Positions 34,566 through 45,063 of a DNA stretch of 64,000 bases are shown in pieces (position 1 is the stretch's first letter; each line of letters begins with the position of its first letter). The position numbers were made by a program, and so were the translations under genes. The DNA is taken from assembly GCA_949987705.1 (NCBI GenBank), contig OX465281.1, positions 159,230,393 to 159,294,392 on the forward strand. The letters run 5' to 3'. The notes beneath the pieces are model-generated. The model did no database searches and was not told the origin of the DNA. It saw nothing but the letters and a program-made list of their open reading frames with translations. The stretch comes from Thereva unica. Lineage: Eukaryota; Arthropoda; Insecta; Diptera; Therevidae.

Positions 34566-35548
34566 TCGATCCTTGTTTCCATGCTTTTTATCAAAACCTT
34601 GGAACCGAAGAAACTCCAGATATACACCCAGATTTAGTGGAAGCTGAATCAGAATAAAGCACCGCAAATTGAAAATCATTTTATAACATGAAAAATTTAT
34701 TTTTAAGTACCTATCTCGAATTTCTTCATTATTAAGAAACTGCCACCTAAAACTTTATCGTTCTCATGAAGAGTAATTACTTTTTTGTTATGTTCTATTG
34801 TAAATTGTTTTTGGAAAAATAAACGTAAAACAATACTCTAAAAAAATAAATCTTTTAATTAATACTTTTCACGTTAAGAATAGATATTCGCAGATATTTG
34901 AAAGGAATAAAAGACTATGTCTATTTAAAACGCGAAATACAATTAAACCCGTTCTGGAATAAGAGCTTATGTGAAATAAGGTTTTCAAAATTTTCATTTT
35001 CACATATGGAAAAACTGCTTAAGTTTTTTTATAAGTATTATTATAAAAACGACCAATATTTATGATAAGAAAAACAAGGAAAACTATTCTCAAATTATTA
35101 AAATACAAGATTATAATAGCCTTTTATTTTAGAATCAACACACATTTTTCAAAAGTTGCTTTGAATCTTAAAATCGCTCTGGTGTAAAATCATGTTTTTA
35201 GACTTAAGCGGTTTTTCATTATCACCACAGAAATATTCATATTAATAATTAAAAACAATTATAATTAATCTAAAAAATCATCTTTCTCCAATTTTTATTA
35301 TTATAAAACTTAGTCGCGGGTTTTCTACAATTTCATTTAACTTTCAAATTGCCTATAAAATATCGAATTGACAGTTGAAATATCAACTCAGTTGAAGCGT
35401 TTGTGGCAAAACAACAACTTTTTACACAACTCAGTTTGGACAACTAGTTGGATGGGCCCCATAAGCTGTTTAAAAAATCTCACACAAAGTAAAAAATCCT
35501 GGACACTTTTTCTCACTCTTGGAGCAAGAACTCGCAGCGATTGAACAA

Positions 35549-36144
35549 AAAAAAGCTGCTATGATATTGGACGCAAAAAAACTGCTAGCATAGCTTCTTG
35601 TTAATGTCATTTTGGCAAAACGACAAATATTCATGTCAAAAGAAATGTCTCGAAAATTTTCTAACCTTAAGAAAGCTTTCGATAATATTTTCACCTAAAA
35701 ATATGCAGAATTAAATATAAATTTAATTTGCTTCTAAAATTTATCCTAAAAGTATGCCAAACAGTAATGAGTCATGGTAACGATTTTCGTCTCCGCACAT
35801 TCTTTCAAATAGACCCCAGGGATAAGACATATTCATGTCAAAAGCTGCTATGATATTGGACGCAAAAAAACTGCTAGCATAGCTTCTTGTTAATGTATGT
35901 GCTCGAAACAGTCATTTTGGCAAAACGACAAATATTCATGTCAAAAGAAATGTCTCGAAAATTTTCTAACCTTAAGAAATCTTTCGATAATATTTTCACC
36001 TAAAAATATGCAGAATTAAATATAAATTTAATTTGCTTCTAAAATTTATCCTAAAAGTATGCCAAACAGTAATGAGTCATGGTAACGATTTTCGTCTCCG
36101 CACATTCTTTCAAATAGACCCCAGGGATAAGGCATATTCATGTC
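35549..36144. repeat. tandem duplication of the family-4 5' end
   Basis: About 280-300 bp (AAAGCTGCTATGATATTGG to CATATTCATGTCAAAA) present twice, 35553-35842 and 35840-36144. Each ends with the terminal inverted repeat. Unit 2 has an extra TATGTGCTCGAAACAG. Confidence 0.8.
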
Positions 36145-36744
36145 AAAACCAAATTTTTACAGAAATTTGTAACATACTAAAAGTTAAACAACTATTTGCC
36201 ACCGCTGCACATCCCGAGACAATTGGAGCTTTAGAAAGGAACCACAAATGCTTAAATGAATACCTCCGATGTTTCGTCAATGACAGCAGAGACGACTGGG
36301 ACACATGGGTACCGTATTACTCATTTTGCTACAATACTACCCCAAACACAACACATGGGTATACACCTTTTGAATTGGTTTTTGGTAAAATTTCTACTAT
36401 ACCTTCAGAACTAAAAGTGGAAAAGCCAGACCCCATCTATAACTATGACCTTTATAATAAGGAACTAAAGTACAGGCTTCAGAAAGCATTAAACAAGGCC
36501 AAACACTATCTTGAAACCTCAAAGGCAAATAGAACTCAAGTTAGTAACCTCGACTGCAATCCGTTACCAATAAAAATAGGCGACAAAGTACTACTTTCAG
36601 TGCAAAACAGAAAAAAAACTAGATCCTTTATATAACGGTCCATATATAATTAAATCAATTGAAACAGTAAATTGCATAATAGAAGACGAAAACGGTAAAA
36701 TAATGAAAATTCATAAAAATAGATTAAGGAAAATAAATAACTGA
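36145..36744 (+). pseudogene. gypsy integrase C-part (copy B)
   Basis: Resumes with NQIFTEICNIL after the insertion, contains GALERNHK and the C-terminal domain. An extra A in the run at 36609-36617 shifts the frame relative to copy A (RKKTRSFI then stop). Confidence 0.8.
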
Positions 36745-37018
36745 ACTGAAATATTATAATTACCAAATGAATAAAAAATAGAGCTCTATTAGGATAATAT
36801 AACTCTTATACTCCCATACGTCTAGGAAATAAACATAAGGACAAATTTCTAACATAAGATTCGTTATATTATACATAGTATAAACATAAAATAATAACAT
36901 AATAACTAATACCAACGGCAATATAACAAAAAAAAAAAAACAAGAATATTTAATGTAAGTAAATAAAAAAAAAATACAAAAAAAAAAAAATAAACAGTAT
37001 GTTCATATTTTTTTTCCT

Positions 37019-37029
37019 AAGGGGAAGGG
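37019..37029 (+). promoter_or_regulatory. polypurine tract of gypsy B
   Basis: AAGGGGAAGGG directly before LTR 3. Confidence 0.75.
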
Positions 37030-37524
37030 TGTAATAAACTTTAAATTACTTATTTTAAGTTTACCCGACGCAGCGCATTGTCTGTCCATACAAGGTCGAG
37101 GCCAAGGCGCCGCGCCGGTGCAAGGTTGCAAGGTGGCATTCTTGTGTATGCACGATGCACAAGGGGTGTTAGGTTGCGACCTTGCTCGGGCGCATGTGCC
37201 AACGACTTGCGACAGATAATTTCGCTGATCAGGGAATAATTTAGGAATTCATAAATATTTGCTGATTGGGTATTTATTAAGTACAATAGAATTTAATGTT
37301 AATAATCAATGATTACTTTGCTATTATTGTATTGGTAGCCCGAGGGCTGTATAAATAAGCCAAGCAATTAAATAAATAAACAGTTGACATACAGAAGTCA
37401 AGCCGTTAATTTTTTATTTCAAATAGTCTTGAGATATTGCTTTCGAGCATCCTCAAGTGGAGTTAAAGCCGATATCTGGCTGCTCCAACAATAATTGAAT
37501 TGAAGGAACATCAAGGGTTCCACA
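37030..37524 (+). repeat. gypsy LTR 3 (uninterrupted, 495 bp)
   Basis: TGTAATAAAC to GGGTTCCACA, TATAAATA at 37350. Followed by ATTA, matching the ATTA before LTR 1. Reference copy for locating insertions in the other two. Confidence 0.95.
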
Positions 37525-37528
37525 ATTA

Positions 37529-37735
37529 TCATCAGATATTGGTGGAGCCTCCGCATCCTCAGCTCGCCATTTAGCAATTCATGAAATTGCTCTTTCCATC
37601 GCTCCAAGATGCCTTTAGGATCGGTGATCAGATTCCTTTCTTTGTCCTTGCAGTATGTGCAACGTGGTATGTGATACTGCGGACTCTTTGGTAGAACTCC
37701 CGCGCCTAAAATTTTAAATAGCAACCCCCATTTTT
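37529..37735 (-). pseudogene. RTE-like LINE, EN-RT linker fragment
   Basis: The minus strand reads DKERNLITDPKGILERWKEQ and FHELLNGELR, the linker of RTE-type LINEs upstream of RT. It is the 5' continuation of 11290-11366 and 7985-9021, separated by the 26-kb gypsy compound. Confidence 0.7.
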
Positions 37736-37950
37736 TTCACGGATTATGATACTTATGTCTCAATTTTTTTTTATCCGAAGCTTCCCTGCACCCCCAAATG
37801 AATTTTTGGAGGTGGGAGAATAGTACGGGCCACCCACCCCCCTCTTACCCCTGCGAGTGGGTGAATGGGTGGGGGTGAGTTTTATGTGCAAACAATTCTC
37901 CCCTCCAAGCTGAGCAACTTTTGCTATAAACTTTTTTCACGCAAACCTAC

Positions 37951-39832
37951 TAGTCCATGGAAATGGTACTTTAACATTGCAAAAATGCAAGACAAGATTT
38001 AATTTTTGGGATGTGTAGGGGGGGTCAGTGTAAGCTTAAGTTTGAGTTTTCGGGACTCCAGCCCCCCCCATTTGGTCACCATCTTGGAAAAGGTGTGCAA
38101 ATGGTTTTTCCACCATATCTTCGAACGGTATATGTTACAAAAAATTTGCACGGACATCTTTTGTTTAGAGATTTTTTTTAGAGGGTTTCATGACGAATAA
38201 TTTTCATTCATACTTTTTTTAATTTCATTCACTGCGAAAGGTTTTACAGCGCCCCGAAGGTATAAAAGTGACCCATTTTCTAAATAATTTTTTTACCATT
38301 TTACCTCGTCCTTTCTCTAGAAAATTTAAACAATTCGTAAGTAATAGTAATGAATGAATGACTTTCCCTTACAAGTAATGCCGATGTTTAAGTAATGTAA
38401 TAAAATTGTTCAGCACTTCATTCTGGGTTTTTATTGCTGTTATGCTATGTTTTACAAGCTACGATATGGTGTAAAATGAAACTAGTAGGGATGTGGGTTC
38501 GACCCGTTCGGTCCACACGATCAACTTCCCAGTATGATGGATGTTGAATATTATGATTGGATATTTTAATAATAAATGAGCAATAGGCAATATAGAATAT
38601 ATGTATAATACCGAGAATTTTTCACAATTGTTTATCAATATTTTCGCTAAAATGTCAAACTAAATGTGCGCACTTACAAGATTAGGATGACGAAAATGTA
38701 TATAAAATTGATGTGTTAATGTTTTTCGGCACCTCAATGAAGTCGATATAGTTTTTATTTCGCGCGGTATCGTGGAGGTACAAAAATCACTTAGTCATTT
38801 AAACCAAAAAACCGCTGGACGGATTATTATAAAAATCTTTTCAGATTATATTGTCGCTAATACGCTTCGAACGGCACCTCAAGTAAGTCAATATCTTTTG
38901 TGGTTCGGGCCATATCGTGCAGGTACAAAAATCACTTAAACAAAAAATCGCTTAAACAAAAAAACGGCTCGACCGAATTTTATGCAAATCTTTTCAGATC
39001 ATATTTTGGTTAATACTCTTCGAACGGCACGTCAATTAAGTCGATATCTTTTATAGTTCGCGGGATATCGTGCAGGTACAAAAATCACTTAAGTCATTTA
39101 AATTAAAAAACCGCTGGACCGAATATTATAAAAATCTTTTCAGATTATATTGTCGCTAATACGCTTCGAACGGCACCTCAAGTAAGTCAATATCTGTCGT
39201 GGTTCGGGCGATATCGTGCAGGTACAAAAATCACTTACGTCGCTTAAACAAAAAAACGGCTGGACCGAATTTCATGAAAATCTTTTCAGATCATATTTCG
39301 GTTGATACGCTTCGAACGACACCTCAACGAAGTCGATGTCAGTTTTGGTTGGCGCGATATCGTGCAGGAAAAAATGACCACATCCCTACGCACATACACA
39401 CACACACACACACACATACTTCCTCACAATTTTTTGCTTAAAATGCTCCTGGGACCTTGAAAGATGAAAATACGTTGAAATTTTCGATTTCGATTTTCGG
39501 ACCGATTACAATAACTTCCTATACTGGGAAGTTAATAATAATAACATGTGTTAGTTATAGTTACTTCAATTTTTTTAAATAATATGTGTTAGGGCTGCAT
39601 AAAAACGTGATTCATTCAGTTGTGATAACTATCTAGCAAAAGCCATTCATTCAGTACTATTACTTACGGAGATATGGTGGATTTGCACACCTTTTCCAAG
39701 ATGGCGGCCAAATGGGGGGGGGCTAGAATCCCGAAAACTCAAACTTAAGCTTACACTGACCCCCCTACACTTCCCAAAAATAAAATCTTGTCCTGCATTT
39801 TTGCAATGATAAAGTACCATTTCCATGGACTA
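37951..39832. mobile_element. foldback element, copy 2
   Basis: Same ends as 26698-28768 (TAGTCCATGGAAATGG and inverse), TAC on both sides (37948-37950, 39833-39835), again a 3-bp duplication. Much of the right arm is shortened. Split by a Helentron-like family-3 element at 38482-39533. Confidence 0.75.
38482..39533 (-). mobile_element. Helentron-like element, family 3, copy a
   Basis: In minus orientation the 5' tip is AACTTCCCAGTATAGGAAGT and the partner ATACTGGGAAGTT lies about 40 bp inside the 3' end, followed by GGGTCGAACCC (hairpin) and CCCTACTAG. About four tandem units of about 149 bp fill the centre (GATATCGTGCAGGTACAAAA in each). A CA repeat is at 39395-39415. No coding. Confidence 0.6.
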
Positions 39833-39835
39833 TAC

Positions 39836-40124
39836 CGCTCAGGAAATATCGAACAGTTGCCGGACTATTTTTGCACCCTACATAATCGCTAGCATATGGG
39901 AATTCGTTTCGGTCCCGTTTCGTTTTCGTTTCGCTTTCAGCTACATGGTCAGGCCTTTACACAACTTTGCCATTTAATTTTTTTTGTTCAAGAATAAGTT
40001 TTATTTTAAACGTAAAAACTGTTTTTAGTCAACTTTCGCAACTATTTTGAAAGGATGCGTCATTTGTTTTAAAAATAGTTCTTTGAATTCTACGGAAAAT
40101 TTCCAATTTTTTACATAGTACCTT
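39836..40124. other. no recognised feature
   Basis: Spacer between the foldback and the hAT. Resembles the sequence after the hAT only in the last 8 bp (the hAT target duplication). Confidence 0.4.
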
Positions 40125-40350
40125 CAGTGGCGGATTTAGGGGGGGGCTATAGGGGCTTCAGCCCAGGGCGGCAAATTTTTAGGGGCGGCAAATTTTCAAA
40201 ACATTTTTTTATATTTTAACCGGACAACGTATATATGAGAACGAATGATAATTTGAAACCACATGTCATAAAGAAGGTAGTAATCAGAGACTTTTTACTG
40301 TACACATTTAATCCCAATCGTTTACGATATCCTTCCTAAACCAACCGTCG

Positions 40351-41496
40351 CACAGTGGGCTAGATTCTAAAAAAAGTGGACAAAAATAAAAAAAAATTTT
40401 TTTTAAATGCCCTTTTCTATAGGAATTATTTTATAGAAGGGGATCCCCTGGACGTTTTTCCGAAAAATGGGACGGGTAGCTTTAAAGCCTGCGGATCTGA
40501 GGCATTCCGAAGTTAGATACTTTGGACATAACTGCATTTACGTGTCTTCACCGCCAAAAACACTTCCTACGTTAAATCCCAATAACTTTATATCTGAGTG
40601 TGTAATATTAATTAAGTTCAATGGAGAGTGATCCTGAAGGTATGTAGAAAATTTTTATGTGTTTTGCCGTTATTAAATAATAATACATGCTAATGTAAGA
40701 GAATGATCAATATCCACGAAAAAAAAAAAATTTTTTTAAATTATTAGCCTTAAATTGTAAAAATAGTTTATTGCCCACTACCGCCCGGCATAGTTTTAAC
40801 GCGATTTTGTAGGAAATTCTTTATATAATGAGAATTCGAAAGATTTGGGTGCCAAAACTTGCCAATTCATATTTTGTACGGCGTGAATCGCGTGCTTTCG
40901 TGAAAAAACGTTAAAACTTGTACGCAGTGTTACCATGTGAAATTTTCGGAAAAATGTATGAAAATTTAATTTATTACATTTAATTAACGCTTGGTGAAAT
41001 GTCTGAAGACGCCCAGGAGGCGCGTAACAAAGATTTTAAAAAATATCGTGAGCATTTTGCTAGAAAAACTTCTAGACAAGGAAATATGGAGGATGTATTC
41101 AATCGTCTTCTCGTCACACCCGACCATTATATTTCGAGCATGTGGCGGACGGAAATACCCTAAATGTAATAACAGTTTGTCTGGCGAAGCTTTGAGGTTG
41201 CTTCATACATCCGACACAGAGACTAGCAGGGACTTAAGTAAAGCAATCGTACCATCTGAGTCCGCTAGTAGCGACGAAGACTCCGATTAAGGAATTATAT
41301 TTAATGTATATACGTAAAGTTTATAAATGTATGTATGATTATTTTAAAATAATTAATTTGAATTAAAAATGTTTTTGATAGTTTTAATAAGGGATTTGTG
41401 ATCAGCGATGTGAAACACCTATATAGCCAAAATTTCGAATGTATAAGACAACGCATTATATTTTTGTCCACTTTTTTCCTAATCTAGCCCACTGTG
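40351..41496 (+). mobile_element. Transib element remnant
   Basis: 1146 bp. Ends CACAGTGGGCTAGATTC / GAATCTAGCCCACTGTG-like, inverted over about 40 bp. CGTCG on both sides (40346-40350, 41497-41501): a 5-bp GC-rich duplication, typical of Transib. The CACAGTG end equals the RAG signal heptamer, as known for Transib. Contains the transposase C-terminus. Confidence 0.8.
40999..41290 (+). pseudogene. Transib transposase C-terminus
   Basis: 40999-41162 reads MSEDAQEARNKDFKKYREHF, then ARKTSRQGNMEDVFNRLLVT, a signature I know from Transib (RAG1-related) transposases, where the Glu of the DDE triad lies close to EARNKD. A stop follows MWRTEIP. The end of the protein continues in another frame (LSGEALRLLHTSD, acidic tail ESASSDEDSD) to 41290. 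Most of the transposase is deleted. Confidence 0.65.
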
Positions 41497-41526
41497 CGTC
41501 GTGCGTAATATATTCATCTGGAGAGC

Positions 41527-41726
41527 CACGGTATACAGAAACAAGGTAGTGTATACTGTATACCGTAAACGATATTTTAGTGCTGACGTCACGTGGGTCC
41601 CACTTTCCATATAAAGTCGAAGCTGTTGTTGTTTCTGCATTAGGGCTGACGTCTCTAGGCGCCCAATTTTTACGGTATTCAAAGCTGTCGTCTCTTTTAC
41701 ATTATCTTATTTTTCTGTATACCGTG
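41527..41726. mobile_element. 200-bp MITE, 9-bp duplication
   Basis: Ends CACGGTATACAGAAA and its inverse; perfect 9-bp duplication CTGGAGAGC (41518-41526, 41727-41735). Duplication length suggests Mutator-like. Interior repeats the GTATAC motif. Confidence 0.9.
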
Positions 41727-42349
41727 CTGGAGAGCGATGTGTCAGATGGGTCTAAAGGCCCCAATACACGAGCACTTATGGTGACACTACAATGTTGCCA
41801 GTCCATTGGATTCGGTCCAAAATTAGGGCACACACACGATAGCGCCTGAGCCAGTCAGCCGATTGCAGTCGGTTAGACGAGCACAGTACTTAAATACAAC
41901 ATTAAGTGATATCGTCGATTCATTTTCAAACAAAAAATCACGAAGGAAGTTATTTTAGTTTTGAATTCAAAGGCTACCAAATCATTGTTTTAAATGACTT
42001 AGGTTTTAACTGATATTGTGATTTCAGTTAAATACGGCAAGTTATGAGTTGTTCAGTGTTAATGTAAGAGTAGAAAAAAATCCCTCGCTTATACAGAGTG
42101 GAAATGTTAGATTACATTCTTTTTTGTAAGGAATTTATTGTAATGTAAAGGATAAGAATGCTATATCATTAATATATATCTATAAAACTATTATCTCTGT
42201 TTTTTCATTTCCGAAATCAATATAAGTTGTCGTAAAATATAACATTAGGAATATTATTTATTTTAAATGATTGTTGTTGATGGTGAGTTCATGTTTTTAA
42301 GGGATTACTGCTGACATATTCCGTCACTGATAGAGACAGTGCCGTGGCC

Positions 42350-42737
42350 CGTGGAGACGCTAAAACATGTTACGAGTAAACATGGTACGACCAAAAACCC
42401 GCAGACGGTAAGACATGTGCTAAGACCGATTTACTTGAACACCGCTTTCTTGTCAAAATATTTCAAGTTAATCTGTCATTCAGTTGTCAACTGGTAAATT
42501 GAAACATTTCGTGTACGAGTAAATTTGGTCAAACAAGTCCGCAAATGGTAGGACATGGTATCATCAACACGAAACTCCGCCCACAAACATCGACGGAAAT
42601 CAGACCAGTTTTGATTTTAGTCGGACCGTTGGTCGGACCAAAAAACTGGTACGCGTACCGGCCCGTACACGGCTAACATCACCACGAACATGGTCCCTGT
42701 ACCATGTTTACTCGTACCATGTTTTAGCGTCTCCACG
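42350..42737. mobile_element. 388-bp MITE in inner hAT
   Basis: Ends CGTGGAGACGCTAAAACATG and inverse, about 40 bp long. GGCC on both sides (42346-42349, 42738-42741); because GGCC is palindromic the exact edge is ambiguous. Confidence 0.7.
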
Positions 42738-42992
42738 GGCCTTAAGGCATAAGCCGACGAAGCCCAGTCTTGGGGCCTCCACCTTGAGGGGGCCTCTTCA
42801 TATTCGATTTTTTTGAACGCAAAATTCAAATTTTCTTATTAGTTATCCAATGATAAAATTAAAAAATCTATTAGCATAAATAATAAGTATTAATTTATTA
42901 TGGGTTTTACGTTTTATAAAATATACAAAAATATTTTCATCCAATCATACTCAAAATAAAATATTTTATTAAAGTAAAAAATTTACAATAAT

Positions 42993-44510
42993 TTACAATT
43001 TGTTTCTTGATTTTTTTAATGCAAAATCAGAGATAATGGTTTCAAAGTCGATGTTGTTACAAAGATCTGATTCAGTAAACATTAGTGCCAAACTATTCAG
43101 TCTTGTATCTAGCATTGTATTTCTGTGCTCATCTTTTAAGAAATTTTAGAGCTGAAAAAGATCTCTCTCCAGTGCAGTTTGTTACCATCATACATAAAAA
43201 TATTCGCAAACATATTTCAATATTTGGGAAAGTAGAAACTAAGAATTCTTTTTTTATTCTGGCGTACAAATGAATTATCGATGAATTACTCATTTTTCCT
43301 GATGTTTCCAAATAAAATTTGAAATGAACACATTCAGAAATCAAAAGATTCTGTATCTATGTATATCAATATCATATTTTTCAGCTAGTGTTTCACACCT
43401 TACTTTTATTGCTTCGTCAGTCATCTCTTGCAAATGGGGAAAAAACTGAAATTCTCATTGATTTTACTATACGCTAATTTTCGTTTTTTCAGGTTAACAG
43501 AAAGAGAATCTATAATGGGATAAAAAGTTTCGATTTTTAATGAATCTTCTTTGTTGAAAAGAGTTTCATCACTTTGTCCCTCGAATCTTGTTAATTTAAC
43601 ACTTCTACTCTTTAATCTAGTTTTTTTTTTCATTAATTGTTATTTTATTACTCTCAATGAATTCTTTGGTTTTTCTTATATAATCATCAAATGTATCTCT
43701 TAAATTATAAAAGTATTTCTCGAGCGAATCAAGTATGTAAGTTAACAACCACAGCTAAGTCCAATGTCTCATTTTGCAAAGTTTTGTTAGTTGAATTGAT
43801 TTTGAATAAAACAGCATCCCAAAAAATGGTGAGAAAAATATTATCAAATTGAGTTAGTTTTTCGAATAAACTTGAAGACACGACTCTAGTCTCACTTGAT
43901 TGTGTTGTATCACTGGAAAGTAGCAAAAGAGATTTTAAAATATTGCCATAACTTCCACGGAGAGCAGTGAGAGCATCACTTCTGGCTGACCATCTGGTAT
44001 CGGATAACGGTTGTAGCAGCTTTTCTTTGTCACGTAGGACTGATACTAACTTTTGCCACCTGCATGTGGGGTCCGAAAAAAAGTGTACAATTTCTGCACT
44101 AAATAGAAAACTTGCTTGACCACAGTACTACAGTCTACGCTTTTAACGCTAATCAAATTCAAAGGTTGGCCAGCGCAAGGTACATACTCAGCGTAGTCTA
44201 GCTTGGAGGCCTGAATATTGTCCTGACATATTTGACGCATTGTCATATGACTGGCCACGACAGTTATTGATACTGATACCATTATCATTTAAAAATGTTA
44301 AGACGACTTTAGACAAATACTCAGCTCCATGACCTTCAATAGGAATAAATGCCAAAAATCCTTCACGTGGACCATCATTGGTGACATAGCGAATAGTAAA
44401 AGTCAATTGGTCCTGATGTGAAATGTCAGGAGTTGAATCTACACTTATAGAATAATACTTTGCTGCCTTGACTTCATTTATTATTATAATCAAAAATTTG
44501 TTTTGCCATC
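42993..44510 (-). pseudogene. hAT transposase (DUF4371/ZMYM-like type)
   Basis: Minus-strand remains in several frames. From N to C: KYYSISVDSTPDISHQDQLT (first catalytic Asp region), NCRGQSYDNASNMSGQYSGL (the RGQSYDNA signature of DUF4371 hATs), DTRWSARSDALTALRG, and TNCTGERSFSALKFLKR (the C-terminal dimerisation block), ending ALKKSRNKL. Many frameshifts. N-terminal zinc finger not found. Confidence 0.8.
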
Positions 44511-45063
44511 AGTTCTAAAAGTTATTCACAAATATTGGGGAATACCTAATATGAACGCTTGCTCACATTCACAGAATTTATAAAACATATTTTTTCAATT
44601 TTTTAATTACATGGTTTACAATAAAGTTTCAGCAAATTAGCATTTAACTAGTTTGGGTAACCTACTTTTTCTTCGATTTAAGTGGGTTTTAGTATTTGTC
44701 AATTGACTTTTAAGCCTAATGCTTTATGAATATTTTAGGGGGGCCTCCATCTGTAGTGGCTTAGGGCCCCGCAATCTATAAAGACGGCACTGAATAGAGA
44801 AAACCCTAAAATGTAATAAAAATTGTTTATCTTTAATCGGTGATGGCAAATGCCCGTTATAACTCTTAAATAACAAAAATAATATTTATTCAACCTAAGT
44901 TTAAATTTAGTATTCACGTTTTTCGCGATAGGCTAGTATTTGTGTGGTAATGTTGTTAGCTAAAATCACTGCTGGTTGATGGATGATGTAAGAGCGGTGG
45001 TGGGGCGGCAGATATTTTCCAGCCCTTAGGCGGGGATTGTGTAAATCCGCCCCTGAGTACCTT

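Larger units (their letters stand above)
31737..35230 (+). mobile_element. DUF7869/Sola-like DNA transposon, near complete
   Basis: 3494 bp. Ends CTGTGGTGATAATGAATAAC and its inverse give a 30-bp terminal repeat with one mismatch (inner part CCGCTTAAGTC). AAAT on both sides (31733-31736, 35231-35234); the related MITE at 4763-5359 has one AAAT there, so a 4-bp duplication is verified by comparison. An internal copy of the subterminal motif is at about 32038-32056. Carries a three-exon transposase gene (32287-34565). The 4-bp duplication and protein type suggest Sola, which I cannot confirm without a search. Confidence 0.75.
31385..35461. mobile_element. PIF/Harbinger-like MITE, copy 2 (split)
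   Basis: Same family as 4763-5359: TGGGGCCCATCCACAGGCC at the left, GGATGGGCCCCA at the right, TAA on both sides (31382-31384, 35462-35464). The 3494-bp DNA transposon at 31737-35230 splits it. Confidence 0.85.
30999..36144 (-). mobile_element. Helentron-like element, family 4 (with nests)
   Basis: Inserted in the integrase frame at TATAAAAA/CC; copy A is uninterrupted there (18302-18312). Right edge ends with TAAGGCATATTCATGTC (terminal); its partner GACATGAATATGTC is at 31034, inside the left edge. The outermost left part is a perfect 7-bp-stem hairpin, GTGCCAT...ATGGCAC (31007-31029), then CTTCCCGTC in minus sense. So in minus orientation: inverted repeat at the 5' tip, hairpin at the 3' tip. 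No Rep or helicase. The 5' end is tandemly duplicated. Confidence 0.65.
11367..37524 (+). mobile_element. gypsy/mdg1-like compound: three LTRs, two internals
   Basis: Plus-strand Ty3/gypsy structure: LTR 11367-12223, internal A, LTR 26603-29171, internal B, LTR 37030-37524. Subtracting nested insertions, each LTR is 495 bp. Each internal starts with a TGGCGACCGTGA primer site and ends with an AAGGGGAAGGG polypurine tract. The outer edges carry ATTA on both sides, a 4-bp duplication as usual for gypsy. Both internals hold gag and integrase, and both lack the nucleocapsid end, protease, RT and RNase H. No env is seen. All shared coding parts differ by only a few per cent. Confidence 0.85.
42337..44792 (-). 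mobile_element. inner hAT element with DUF4371 transposase
   Basis: Ends CAGTGCCGT and ACGGCACTG; flanks GATAGAGA and AATAGAGA (one mismatch), an 8-bp duplication. Encodes a decayed transposase on the minus strand. A MITE sits 13 bp from its left end. Confidence 0.8.
40125..45055. mobile_element. outer hAT element
   Basis: Ends CAGTGGCGGATTTAGG and TAAATCCGCCCCTG, perfect 8-bp duplication AGTACCTT (40117-40124, 45056-45063). Subterminal GGGCGGCAAAT at the left is echoed by ATTTGCCGCCCC-like sequence at the right. Its own transposase is not visible. Contains a Transib (40351), a Mutator-like MITE (41527) and a second hAT (42337). 41736-42328 shows nothing recognisable. Confidence 0.85.
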
